Shown piece after piece: positions 8,943 through 17,512 of a stretch of DNA of 63,430 bases. A model generated the notes under the pieces. That model was not told the DNA's origin. It saw only the letters and a program-made list of their open reading frames with translations, and ran no database searches. The stretch comes from Verrucomicrobiota bacterium. GTDB taxonomy: Bacteria; Verrucomicrobiota; Verrucomicrobiia; Limisphaerales; Fontisphaeraceae. How positions within the stretch are numbered: position 1 is the first letter of the stretch; every line of letters starts with the position of its first letter. A program made the translations under genes and the position numbers. The stretch lies in the NCBI GenBank assembly GCA_037139415.1, contig JBAXGN010000014.1, positions 1 to 63,430 of the forward strand, written 5' to 3'.

Positions 8943-11033
8943 ATGAAGAATAATTTCATCCTGCCTGCGCTGTTTCTGCTTGCCATGCTGTTCTGTGGGC
9001 AAACTCAGGCCCAGGAAAAGACGCCAGAGTCGAACAACCTGTTGGTGGCCAATGTGCGCGAGTTCGGGGCCAAAGGGGACGGCAAAACCGACGACACTGC
9101 GGCCATCGAGAAAGCCTGGCGCACCGTGTGCAAGGGGCAGAAGCCGGGGTACCGTGGCAAGGGGCCGTCACCGCGCGGGTATGCGGCCGTGAACGAACCG
9201 GCACTCTACTTCCCGCCGGGTGTGTACGTTTACAAGGGCAAGGGACTGGAATGCCCCGACGCGCAGGTGTGGCACATCAAAGGCGACGGGCCAAACCAGG
9301 CACGGATTGAGCTTTCCGGCGAGGTGTACTTCCTCACCTGTGGCCGGGTTGAGTCCACCATCTTCGAGGGGCTCTCGTTGGTCGGTGGGAAAGGGGCCTT
9401 TCGCAGCATCTGGACGAAGAACATGGTCGGCGGGCGCCACATCTTCCGCGACTGCTACTTCATTGACTACTCCGAGTGCGCGATCGGCAACAACGCCGAT
9501 GACTCGCCCTATCTTTCCGTCGAGGACTGCATCTTCTACGGGCGAGCCAAGTCGCCATCCATCGGCATTGCTTGGGGAGGATACTTCGACGACAGCCAGA
9601 TTACGCGCTGCGCCTTCGAGCAGAACAAGTATCACCTCAAGCTGGGCGACCGCCTCAGCGGCAGCCTTCAGGTTGGCCCCCGTAACAGTTTCATCTCTTT
9701 CGGTGGCACGAAGAAGGAAGCCGACATCTGGCTGGTGCCCAACAGCGATGCGAAAAGCTGGGGCGTGAACAGCGGGCAGGGCATTCTCATCAGCGACAAT
9801 AAGTTCGGCAACGAGAACCGTGACACCGACAAGCCGCGGATCCTCATCGCGCTTGAGGACAAGGCCAGCGGCAGCGACCGGCTCGCGCGCCAGCACAGCA
9901 CGACGGTCGTTCCTGGGCAGGGCAGCTACGTCACCGGCGTGAAGCTCCGCGACAATCTGCTTTCGGGATCGGGTGGCGAGCAACGCGGCATCGTGTACTC
10001 GTACATCGCCCAGGCCGGGATCAGCTTCGACCACAACTACCACTACGGCACACCGTACCCGTACCTGATCGAATTCGATCCTGGCATCAAGCGGCTGCAG
10101 GATCACACACCCGGCAACACGAGCTACGTTTACTCGCAGGAACGCGACAACAAGCAGTGGGGACCTCTCGGGCCGGCGGTCTCCAATCTTCCCGGCTACG
10201 CGATCCCGTTCGATCCCGACCTCTTCCTCGCTGGCAGCCCCGAGGCACCGGCGGTGTGGCAGCGTGGCGACGACCCTGGCTACCAGCCCATCGCCTCGCT
10301 CACCGGGAGGGACATGCTGGCCAGCGGCGCGGGGCAGCTCAAGGCCGTGGCCGACGCGCACGGCGGCGAGACTGCGGCGGAGTTTACCGCCGCCGCTAAA
10401 AACGCCGGCCTGACGGTGCGGCTGGATGACACGAAGCAGCTCCAGGAGGGGCGGGTGGGGTTCATCGAGGTCGAGTTGAAACGGTCGGACGCCGCGCCGT
10501 TGGACACCGTGTACCTGTGGCTGGTGCATAACTACGGGCAGTCCAATGAACGGGTCTCGGCGAGGACGGTTCGCCTGCAGGCCAACTGGCAGCGCATCAC
10601 CCTCCCCTTCGTGATCCGCAACCTCGACGGAGGGAGGTTCCACTTGGTTCTGCTCGCCGAACAGTTCCAGAAGGGCGAGCAGGAACGTTTCGTCTGCGGG
10701 AACGTCCGCGTGTATCATGCCACCGCACCGCATTCCGGGGTACGCGAGGGCTTGCGGAGCATTGGCGACCAGGACGCCGCGATCATGCTGGGCCGAGATC
10801 CCGAGCAGATCCATTTCGCTGCCGCACTGACCGCCGACCGCACCCTCACCTTCGCCACGCCGCATGCTTCGATCCAGCCCTTGCCCGGAACGCGGTTTCA
10901 CCTCTCGCGTTCTGGAACCGGCCCTGGCATCCTGAAGGTCGTGGGCATCGCCACCCTCACCGGGGGTGAGTGGTGCGAGGTGACGCACGATGGCACCGCC
11001 TACCGATTGACAGCCAAGGGAAGCCTGAAATAA
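8943..11033 (+). CDS. Secreted pectate-lyase-superfamily (Pectate_lyase_3) beta-helix protein
   Basis: A 696-residue exported protein. The ATG at 8943 is chosen because it has a GGAG about 6 bases upstream and opens a clean signal peptide (MKNNFILPALFLLAMLF, cleavage near TQAQE). The mature N terminus has VREFGAKGDGKTDDTAAIEK, the hallmark of Pectate_lyase_3 domains, followed by right-handed beta-helix rungs to about residue 400 (for example HIFRDCYFIDYSECAIGNN). The C-terminal 280 residues are beta-rich, with no recognised catalytic motif. Related domains occur in polysaccharide lyases, GH28/GH55-type hydrolases and phage tailspikes, so substrate is open. The gene is visibly richer in G+C than its neighbours and strongly codon-biased, which may mark transfer. 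It converges on the rhodanese gene. Confidence 0.7.
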   Translation: MKNNFILPALFLLAMLFCGQTQAQEKTPESNNLLVANVREFGAKGDGKTDDTAAIEKAWRTVCKGQKPGYRGKGPSPRGYAAVNEPALYFPPGVYVYKGKGLECPDAQVWHIKGDGPNQARIELSGEVYFLTCGRVESTIFEGLSLVGGKGAFRSIWTKNMVGGRHIFRDCYFIDYSECAIGNNADDSPYLSVEDCIFYGRAKSPSIGIAWGGYFDDSQITRCAFEQNKYHLKLGDRLSGSLQVGPRNSFISFGGTKKEADIWLVPNSDAKSWGVNSGQGILISDNKFGNENRDTDKPRILIALEDKASGSDRLARQHSTTVVPGQGSYVTGVKLRDNLLSGSGGEQRGIVYSYIAQAGISFDHNYHYGTPYPYLIEFDPGIKRLQDHTPGNTSYVYSQERDNKQWGPLGPAVSNLPGYAIPFDPDLFLAGSPEAPAVWQRGDDPGYQPIASLTGRDMLASGAGQLKAVADAHGGETAAEFTAAAKNAGLTVRLDDTKQLQEGRVGFIEVELKRSDAAPLDTVYLWLVHNYGQSNERVSARTVRLQANWQRITLPFVIRNLDGGRFHLVLLAEQFQKGEQERFVCGNVRVYHATAPHSGVREGLRSIGDQDAAIMLGRDPEQIHFAAALTADRTLTFATPHASIQPLPGTRFHLSRSGTGPGILKVVGIATLTGGEWCEVTHDGTAYRLTAKGSLK

Positions 11034-11064
11034 TCCAAGCGATCAGTGGCCGTCCCTTGCGGGA

Positions 11065-11451
11065 TCAAGGGGCGGTATCCACCTTTTCGCTGGCCTGTTT
11101 CCAGCCGGAAATGCCGGCGGACAAGTGCTTGACGTTCGTGTAGCCCAATTCCACCGCTGCTTGGGCGGCCGCCTGGTAAGCCCGGCAGCGCGGCCCGCCG
11201 CAATACGCCACAATCAGCGCCCCTTTATCCGAGGGTAGCAGCGTGGCCAAACGCTGTTTGTTGCCCTGGTAATCGATGGCTCCAGGAATGTGCCCGGCGT
11301 GCCACGATTCGCTGCCGTTTGCGTCCAGCACAACGACTTGCTTGGCCGCAATGGCCGATTTGAGGTCCGTGATGGAGATGTTGGCAAACTCGCCCGCATA
11401 AGCCGCCACCGCAAGCATCGCGGTGGCCAGGAGGAGGATCAGTTTTTTCAT
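11065..11451 (-). CDS. Periplasmic single-domain rhodanese
   Basis: A 128-residue protein with a signal peptide (MKKLILLLATAMLAVAAYA) and one rhodanese domain. The active-site loop AYCGGPRCRAYQAA has the catalytic cysteine in a C-X5-R arrangement, and the C-terminal VKHLSAGISGWKQA matches the usual end of the fold (LxGGxxxW). Rhodaneses carry sulfane sulfur on that cysteine. Periplasmic single-domain forms act in sulfur transfer or redox stress, but the partner here is unknown. The ATG at 11451 is preferred over one 126 bases upstream because only it gives a leading signal peptide. It is convergent with the beta-helix protein gene, 31 bases between stops. Confidence 0.85.
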   Translation of the reverse strand: MKKLILLLATAMLAVAAYAGEFANISITDLKSAIAAKQVVVLDANGSESWHAGHIPGAIDYQGNKQRLATLLPSDKGALIVAYCGGPRCRAYQAAAQAAVELGYTNVKHLSAGISGWKQASEKVDTAP

Positions 11452-11987
11452 GGTTTCGATTTCGATTTGAGGGTTTGGATCAGGGATGTCCGCCCCGCTC
11501 CGGGACTCCCAGGCGTGGCGGTGATGCGCAGAACACGGCTGCTCGCCATCGGGCTCAGCGCCCGGCGGATACTGCACGTTGACGTAAACTTATGCATCGC
11601 ATTAGAAGTATATATCTGAAACGCAGAATGCAAAATGCATTTTATTGCGGGTTCGCACCACTTCGCAGGCCGGCCGGGGAGGGGAAAATCGGGAAAGCTC
11701 CGGCGTTTCCCTGTGATTTTGGGGCACACGGTGCGATGGCTCAGCCCCACGCAACCACTTAAAGTGTCGTTTACATACCCAGTGTGCTAATCAAGGCAAC
11801 CTGACACCTATACGATTCAAACCCGCTGGATGTATGTTGGAATTCAGGTGTTGGGTCACGTTGCTGAGGATGGTCGGCGGGAACTGGGCTAAAATCGTGA
11901 GGTCAACCCCAGCGCTCCTGCCAGCAGGCCGATGGTGAATGGGAGACGGCATTATGAGTGGCGAATTGGCGGGACAATGGTTGCTCC
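11452..11987. other. Noncoding stretch, no convincing gene
   Basis: About 535 bases with no supported gene on either strand. It holds a perfect 12-bp palindrome AAAATGCATTTT at 11632-11643 and a G+C-rich block around 11670-11740. The region should contain the rhodanese promoter, which I cannot locate precisely. Confidence 0.5.
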
Positions 11988-12542
11988 TTATTTTTCCACG
12001 GCAGCACCGGGTGGGAGCAACCGGCAACCCTCGCATAGTACCGCCGCCGGTTCGGGTTGGGATTCGGTCCCCGGCGGCAGCACGACCGGCTGGCTGGCGG
12101 ACGGGACAGGTGGATGCGCTTTGCCGCAAACGGGACAGGCCGGGAGTCGGGAGGCAACGGAACGCAGCACACTGCGAGTCGCCTTGAGTTCGTCCGAAAG
12201 CCGATGGATACGGTCCAGGTCGCCCTTGATTTTGGCGATGGCCACGGCATTGATGACAAAACAGGTGAAGTGAACAATGTTATTCCAGTACAAATAGAAA
12301 ACACTGGAATATTTCTGACCGGTCAGGGCGTCCGCAAACCCCCACGTCAGGGTTGCCGCCAATGAAATCAGGATGCCCGGCCAACGACCCAATTGCCAGG
12401 CCGCAACGCCCACCGGGCCGGAATAAAACACAAAAAAACCAAACTCATAACCCGTGACATAGTCCACCCAGCCCAACAGGGCCAGGCAGGCCAGGCAACC
12501 GGCTAAGATGGCGATTTGGCGTAGCAACGGCATGAACGTCAT
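11988..12542 (-). CDS. Orphan MASE-like membrane sensor domain with Cys4 tail
   Basis: A 184-residue protein with about four transmembrane segments (residues 8-25, 32-50, 56-72, 82-102), then a short coiled coil (KIKGDLDRIHRLSDELKAT) and a proline-rich tail with CPVC and CEGC about 32 residues apart. The membrane part, with DYVTGYEFGFFVFY, GRWPGILISLAA and YLYWNNIVHFTCFVINA, strongly resembles the sensor segment found at the N terminus of many diguanylate cyclases and histidine kinases. Here there is no GGDEF or kinase domain; the coiled coil leads into a likely zinc-binding tail instead. I infer a truncated or repurposed sensor. Binding of zinc is inferred from the cysteine pairs only. Confidence 0.55.
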   Translation of the reverse strand: MTFMPLLRQIAILAGCLACLALLGWVDYVTGYEFGFFVFYSGPVGVAAWQLGRWPGILISLAATLTWGFADALTGQKYSSVFYLYWNNIVHFTCFVINAVAIAKIKGDLDRIHRLSDELKATRSVLRSVASRLPACPVCGKAHPPVPSASQPVVLPPGTESQPEPAAVLCEGCRLLPPGAAVEK

Positions 12543-12824
12543 TCACTGGATGGTTCATTCCACCCGTGCGAACGCGAAAGATAGTCCTTGTTTTGCGGAT
12601 TCCAAGCAACCGAAATCAGGACCGGTTTTTGTTAACACAAGGTGGTATCGAAGCTGTTTATGCCGGGTTGAGGGGGATTTGGCACTCACCTGCATCAAAC
12701 ATGCCGTTTTCGTGATTTTTGAGTTTTTTTGCGGTTAATGCCGTTTTCTATCCCGCCGACTTGGCAATCCCACTATTTGACAGCGCCCGGACGTGGGCTA
12801 CTTTGCTCCCCAGTTGACTCGCTA
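12543..12824. other. Divergent intergenic region with short direct repeat
   Basis: This 280-base gap lies between the divergent sensor and repeat-protein genes and must hold promoters for both. An 11-base direct repeat ATGCCGTTTTC occurs at 12701-12711 and 12738-12748 and could be a regulator site or chance. A T-tract lies at 12724-12730. Confidence 0.3.
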
Positions 12825-15557
12825 ATGAATATTATGAGACTAACGAATACTACGTTCTTTTGTGCGGCTGTCTTGAGCCTTGCCACCTTGGCAGGCTCAG
12901 CCCAAACCACGTTCACCAAGGTTGCCGATTATGGCACCCCTATCCCCGGGGGCACGGGTAACTTCCTCAGTTTGAGTAGTCCGCTCTTTGACGGAACCAC
13001 TGTGGTGTTTGAGAGCATCGTGGATCCTGTCTTTAGCGGGGCGGCGAAACCCGGTATCTACCGGTGGTCCGGGGGCACCCTGAAACGCGTGGCAGATGGC
13101 ACCACCACTGTACCCGGAAGCAGTGTGCTGTTTACCAATTTTGCATATGGTTTCGCCAGTTATGTGGGCAATGGGATCGTGACTTTCAAGGGCGAGAGCA
13201 GCGTGGGCGTCGGGTATTATCAACATAACGGCACCAGCCTGTCTCGGGTCTTCGATTCCAGCACGGTATCGGCGGTACCCGGTGGCACCGGGGCCTTTGC
13301 CACCTTGTACGCGCCGGTGGTTCAAGGCAATGTGGTATCCTTCATTGGTCAGGATGCCGCCGGATGGCGCGGAATCTTCCAATATAGTAATGGCACCCTT
13401 CGGGCGCTGGTACCGCCGGGAGCTGCTTATCCGGGGGGAACGGGAAAAATTTTAACCAGCAGCGACTTGGGATTTGCGGATAACCTTGTGGCGTTTTGGG
13501 CCAGTGATTCAACGAATTTCAACCGGAATGCCATTTTCGCGGTAACCGGAGGTTCCTTGATTAAAGCGGTGGAAGCTGGGATAACCACGGTGCCTGGAAA
13601 GTCTGAAAAGTTTACCGGTTTGGATAGCCCGCCTATTGTATTCGACGGAAAAATCATATTCCAAGGCCAATCCAGCAGTGGGGCCGGAATATTTTCGGTT
13701 AATCCTGACGGCACCGGCCTCACGAAACTGGTGGATTCTAAAACCGCCATACCAGGCCTGACGGGAACCATTTCATACCTCAGTTTGATCGGATACGATG
13801 GCACCAACCTGGTGTTCCAGGTGACAGTTCAGTCTAACAATAACTATTATCAAGGTTTTTATTCCCTACGGGGCGGCACCATTAAAAAAATCGTTGATAA
13901 TAAATCGATGGTGGATGGAAAACCCGTCAGTTACCTCAGTGCCTATGGTCGGGTTTATGGTGCGGATCAAATCGCGTTTCAAGTCGCATTCACCAATGGC
14001 ACAACCGGCATTTATATCGCCAAGGGTGGCACCACCGGCGGTGGTGGTGGTACCACCGACACCTCCCGTCCCAGCATCTCCATCGGAACCCCCAAGGCGA
14101 CACGTACTATCTTGACCAATGGGTTCCTGCTGGTTTCCGGCACCGCCACTGACAACGTCGGGGTGGAGCAGGTCTATTGCCGGTTGAACGGCGGCCCTTG
14201 GTATTCCGCCGTCAGCACCAACAATCGTGACTGGTCTTATGGTTTCATTGCCACCGCTGGCAGCAACACTGTGAGCGCCTATGCGGTGGATGCCCAAGGA
14301 AACGTCTCCCTGACCAACAGCGTCACCATGTTTGACATTGCCTCGGGTTCACTAACCTTAATCACGAACGGGATCGGTGGCATCGTGCGCGTGGGCTTTA
14401 CCGGTAATCAATTGGAGGTGGGCAAACAATATTCCGTGACCGCCGTACCCGGTCCGGGACAGGTCTTTTCCAACTGGTCCGGTGGCCTAGCCAGCACCAC
14501 GGCATCGTTGAGTTTTCTCATGCAAAGCAACCTTTCTTTGACGGCCAACTTTGTGCCGAATCCATTTCTGGCAAATATCGGGAATTATGCCGGCATTTTT
14601 TCGCCGAAAGGCGCGGTGTATGCCACCAATGCCGGTTATGTTTCCATCTCCCTGACGGATAAAGGTGCGTTCACCGGCAAATTAATTCTCGACGGCAGCG
14701 CCATTCCCCTGAGCGGTATGTTCAGCGTGTCGGGAGCCACCATGGTGCAGGCACGTCAAGGCACCAAATTACTACTGGTCAGTTTGCGCTTGGTTGGATC
14801 CAGCCAGATGATTTCGGGTCAAGTGTATGGAGATGGCTGGTCTGCTTATCTCGGGGCAGTTCATTTGTTGCCCGCTGCGAGCAACACCTTTGCTGGTACC
14901 TACACAATGATAGTCGCCGAGAACAGCCTGACAAAAGGCGTGGGCAGTAGCAGTCCAACAGCCTTTAGTCCCCTCACGCTGTCGGTGACCACTGCTGGGA
15001 CAGCCACCTTGAAAGGCTTTCTCGCAGATGGCATACCAGTGAGCATCCTCTCCGCGGTGACGGCCAACGGCTCAGTACCCTATTATGCATCGCTATACGG
15101 CAACAAGGGCATCCTGGTCGGTTGGTTGCAACTCAACGGCCCGCAGGCCGGTTCGGCTTATTGGACCAAGCCCGAGTCACTTAACGATAAATTCTATCCT
15201 GCGGGCTTTAACGAAATACGTCCCGTGACCGTAGCCAAATATTTAACTCCGACGCTCGGGCACAGCCCGGTGACATGGACCAACGGCGTGCTGGTCGTTG
15301 GCCAAGGAAACCTGGCCGCGCCATTGACCAACACCTTGACGGTGGTGAATAACCAGTTGCGGGCGGGTAACGGTGCCTTGAGCAATCTGGTGCTGACCGT
15401 CTCCGCACGGGACGGCCAAGTTACCGGGAACTTCAAGCTTCCGGGCGCAAAAGTTGTCACTCAGTTTAAGAGCGTCCTGATCCAAGGTGCCAACACCACA
15501 GGCGCAGGCTTTTTCCTAGGCACCAACCAATCCGGATTTGTGTGGATTAGCCAGTAA
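12825..15557 (+). CDS. Large secreted protein: seven propeller-like repeats, Ig-like and InlB-like domains, C-terminal module
   Basis: A 910-residue exported protein (signal peptide MRLTNTTFFCAAVLSLATLA, cleavage near SAQT; ATG at 12834 is an equal alternative). Residues about 36-430 hold seven repeats of about 57 residues, each with PGGTGxF (or PGSSxxF, PGKSxKF), a V-F-x-G segment, a GIY/GIF step and a K/R-V-V/A-D-x-x-T end; this spacing suggests a seven-bladed beta-propeller. A Gly linker (TTGGGGGTTD) leads to an Ig-like domain (about 425-515), an InlB-like repeat (about 520-585, SVTAVPGPGQVFSNWSGG) and a C-terminal module of about 320 residues that is also present in the kelch protein at 24.3-29.1 kb. 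No catalytic motif is seen. A strong terminator follows at once, so it is a monocistron. Confidence 0.75.
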   Translation: MNIMRLTNTTFFCAAVLSLATLAGSAQTTFTKVADYGTPIPGGTGNFLSLSSPLFDGTTVVFESIVDPVFSGAAKPGIYRWSGGTLKRVADGTTTVPGSSVLFTNFAYGFASYVGNGIVTFKGESSVGVGYYQHNGTSLSRVFDSSTVSAVPGGTGAFATLYAPVVQGNVVSFIGQDAAGWRGIFQYSNGTLRALVPPGAAYPGGTGKILTSSDLGFADNLVAFWASDSTNFNRNAIFAVTGGSLIKAVEAGITTVPGKSEKFTGLDSPPIVFDGKIIFQGQSSSGAGIFSVNPDGTGLTKLVDSKTAIPGLTGTISYLSLIGYDGTNLVFQVTVQSNNNYYQGFYSLRGGTIKKIVDNKSMVDGKPVSYLSAYGRVYGADQIAFQVAFTNGTTGIYIAKGGTTGGGGGTTDTSRPSISIGTPKATRTILTNGFLLVSGTATDNVGVEQVYCRLNGGPWYSAVSTNNRDWSYGFIATAGSNTVSAYAVDAQGNVSLTNSVTMFDIASGSLTLITNGIGGIVRVGFTGNQLEVGKQYSVTAVPGPGQVFSNWSGGLASTTASLSFLMQSNLSLTANFVPNPFLANIGNYAGIFSPKGAVYATNAGYVSISLTDKGAFTGKLILDGSAIPLSGMFSVSGATMVQARQGTKLLLVSLRLVGSSQMISGQVYGDGWSAYLGAVHLLPAASNTFAGTYTMIVAENSLTKGVGSSSPTAFSPLTLSVTTAGTATLKGFLADGIPVSILSAVTANGSVPYYASLYGNKGILVGWLQLNGPQAGSAYWTKPESLNDKFYPAGFNEIRPVTVAKYLTPTLGHSPVTWTNGVLVVGQGNLAAPLTNTLTVVNNQLRAGNGALSNLVLTVSARDGQVTGNFKLPGAKVVTQFKSVLIQGANTTGAGFFLGTNQSGFVWISQ

Positions 15558-15579
15558 TTGCTTGGTTCACCTGTTCTGC

Positions 15580-15621
15580 AAAACCGGCCACCGGCGCACG
15601 CCTCGGTGGCCGGTTTTTTTT
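15580..15621 (+). terminator. Strong rho-independent terminator
   Basis: AAAACCGGCCACC and GGTGGCCGGTTTT form a 13-bp perfect stem around a 12-base loop, followed by a run of T. It ends the propeller-repeat gene 22 bases after its stop codon. Confidence 0.92.
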
Positions 15622-15779
15622 CAGGCCCGTGATTTGCAGTTTCCTAACCCGAAATATGTATTCGTCACACCCCAACGAACTTGTGGCAGCTCTGATGGCA
15701 AACCCGTTTTGTAAATCGGTACTTGAGAGGTTTGAAATGAATTTGGGCAGTGGTGCTCTAGCAAATATGTCTGGAATCT

Positions 15780-16442
15780 TTATTTCATTCTCAAAGAAAT
15801 AACTTCCCCGCGCACTTCCACTTTGACCAGCGCGGATTCAATGGCAATCACCTTGGCTTCGCCAATCGTGTCACCCACGTACATGGTGCGATCGTTGATC
15901 ACGGCGGAGGGTTTAGACGGGCGATAGAAAATCCCCTGCAAATGCAGCACCACCGGTTCCGGCTTGGGTTGGGAATCCACCACCGGCGAGCGAATTGGCG
16001 GCGGTATCACCTTGGCCACGGGAGCGGGCGGGTTAGACCTCACCGGTTCCGGCTTGGCCGAAATCGCTGGCGGAATGACCGCAGGAGTATTCGCTACTGA
16101 AGCTGGCGGCGGCACGGGAACCGGAGGGGCCTGAGTGGGAGCCGGGGGGACCAGTTTTGGTTGAGGATTCCTGGCGACCGGAACCACCGGCGGGGAAACG
16201 ACCGCCCCCACGGGAGACCCTTTAGCGTGGCTGCGATCCCACCACCAGGATCCGACCAGCATCATCCCGCCCAGCACCAGCACCAGCACCACAATGATCA
16301 GCCAGGGACCCAAAGCATCCACCGGTCGGCGCTGGTTCAGGGTATCCACCGGACGCAGCGCCTGGCCCAGCGGCGGCGGCTCGGACGGGCGCTGTTTCTG
16401 CGCCCGGCTGGCCTGTTTCAGTGCATCGTTGATGAGGCTCAT
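15780..16442 (-). CDS. GspB-like type II secretion assembly protein
   Basis: A 220-residue inner-membrane protein. It opens MSLINDALKQASRAQKQ, the family hallmark, has one transmembrane helix at about residues 45-65 (LIIVVLVLVLGGMMLVG), a long proline-rich periplasmic linker (about 75-155), and ends with the GspB/PilP-like beta domain LQGIFYRPSKPSAVI, then NDRTMYVGDTIGEAKVIAIE. In Aeromonas ExeB works with ExeA to move the GspD secretin through peptidoglycan. The ExeA-like ATPase gene lies directly upstream with 17 bases between, so the two form an operon. No other gsp genes are in the window. Confidence 0.82.
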   Translation of the reverse strand: MSLINDALKQASRAQKQRPSEPPPLGQALRPVDTLNQRRPVDALGPWLIIVVLVLVLGGMMLVGSWWWDRSHAKGSPVGAVVSPPVVPVARNPQPKLVPPAPTQAPPVPVPPPASVANTPAVIPPAISAKPEPVRSNPPAPVAKVIPPPIRSPVVDSQPKPEPVVLHLQGIFYRPSKPSAVINDRTMYVGDTIGEAKVIAIESALVKVEVRGEVISLRMK

Positions 16443-16459
16443 GGCGCGCAGGGAGCGGT

Positions 16460-17272
16460 TTAACCCAGGTTTCCTTCCAATTCCCGAATGGCCAGGCCCA
16501 CCATGAAATAATCAATGCGGTCGCTTTGCTTGACGTATCCGGCCAGCAGGCATTTATCGCACACGGCGTTGACCAGGCGCGGAATGCCCTGGCTGTAGCG
16601 GCGGATGCGCCAGAGCGCGCCGGGAGTAAAATACGGTTGCCCGTTGCCACCCGAGACATGCAGCCGATGCTGGATGTACTGGTTGATTTCGGGGCGGGTC
16701 AGCGGCTTGAGATGGTAACGCACGGTGATGCGCTGCCGGAGCTGGCGCAGCGAGTAATCATTCAGGCGATCCCGCAACTCCGGCTGGCCCATCAGCACAA
16801 TCTGGAGCAGTTTGCGGTCATCGGTTTCCAGGTTGGAAAGCAGCCGGATTTGTTCCAGCAAATCGTTCGTCAGGTTTTGCGCCTCGTCAATGATCAGCAC
16901 GCAATCCTTGTCTTTATGCACCATCTCCAGCAGGAACTGGTTGATCAGCGAGAGCGTTTCGAGTTTGTCCCTGCGTTTGACTTCCAGGCCGAATTCCATG
17001 GCAATGGCCTTGATGAGGTGGTTGGCATCCAACACCGGGTTGAGGATCAGCGCGGTGGCGTAATGGTCGCCCAACTTTTCCATCAGGGCGCGGCAAAGGG
17101 TGGTCTTGCCCGCGCCGACTTCACCGGTCAACTGCACGAACCCCTTGCGCTCGTGAATACCGTACAATAAATGATTGAACGCCTCGCGGTGCTTGGCGCT
17201 GTAGAACAGGAACCGGGGGTTCGGCGTGATGTCGAACGGCGGCTCTTTCAACCCATAGTACTCCAAATACAC
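16460..17272 (-). CDS. ExeA/GspA-family AAA ATPase
   Basis: A 270-residue ATPase starting MYLEYYGLKEPPFDITPNP, the classic ExeA/GspA opening. Walker A is GEVGAGKTT (about residues 50-58), Walker B VLIIDEAQNL (about 128-137), with a sensor-like GQPELRDRL following. It stops at the end of the AAA domain, lacking the membrane helix and peptidoglycan-binding domain of full ExeA, so it is the short form. With the GspB-like gene next door it probably helps place a secretin. Many short ExeA homologues serve type II secretion or related envelope systems in this phylum. The two genes are transcribed together leftward. Confidence 0.85.
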   Translation of the reverse strand: MYLEYYGLKEPPFDITPNPRFLFYSAKHREAFNHLLYGIHERKGFVQLTGEVGAGKTTLCRALMEKLGDHYATALILNPVLDANHLIKAIAMEFGLEVKRRDKLETLSLINQFLLEMVHKDKDCVLIIDEAQNLTNDLLEQIRLLSNLETDDRKLLQIVLMGQPELRDRLNDYSLRQLRQRITVRYHLKPLTRPEINQYIQHRLHVSGGNGQPYFTPGALWRIRRYSQGIPRLVNAVCDKCLLAGYVKQSDRIDYFMVGLAIRELEGNLG

Positions 17273-17512
17273 GCGCCGTATTTAACCGATCACCGACGCA
17301 TTGTCGAGCAAGGAAGCAAGTGGGCGCACCTTTTAGCGGAGCCGCTTGCGGTGCGCGAACGAAATTTGGAAACCAAGGGTCTCGCCATTCGTTGTCTTTT
17401 CGGCGGGAACTACGGTAGAGTTGCTGGAGAATGATTCAGCGAAAGCCAAAGTACCGGTGCCGAAAGGAGCCGGCAAGAACATGTTTGCCAACCTGCGGGC
17501 AGACCTCGGCAA

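Noticed and set aside
9168-10988. Long minus-strand open frame across the beta-helix gene
   Set aside because: It is an antisense shadow caused by strong third-position G+C bias. The plus-strand frame has a signal peptide, ribosome site and a recognised domain.
15780-17272. Complete type II secretion operon
   Set aside because: Only GspA/GspB-like genes are present; no secretin, ATPase GspE or pseudopilins in the window.
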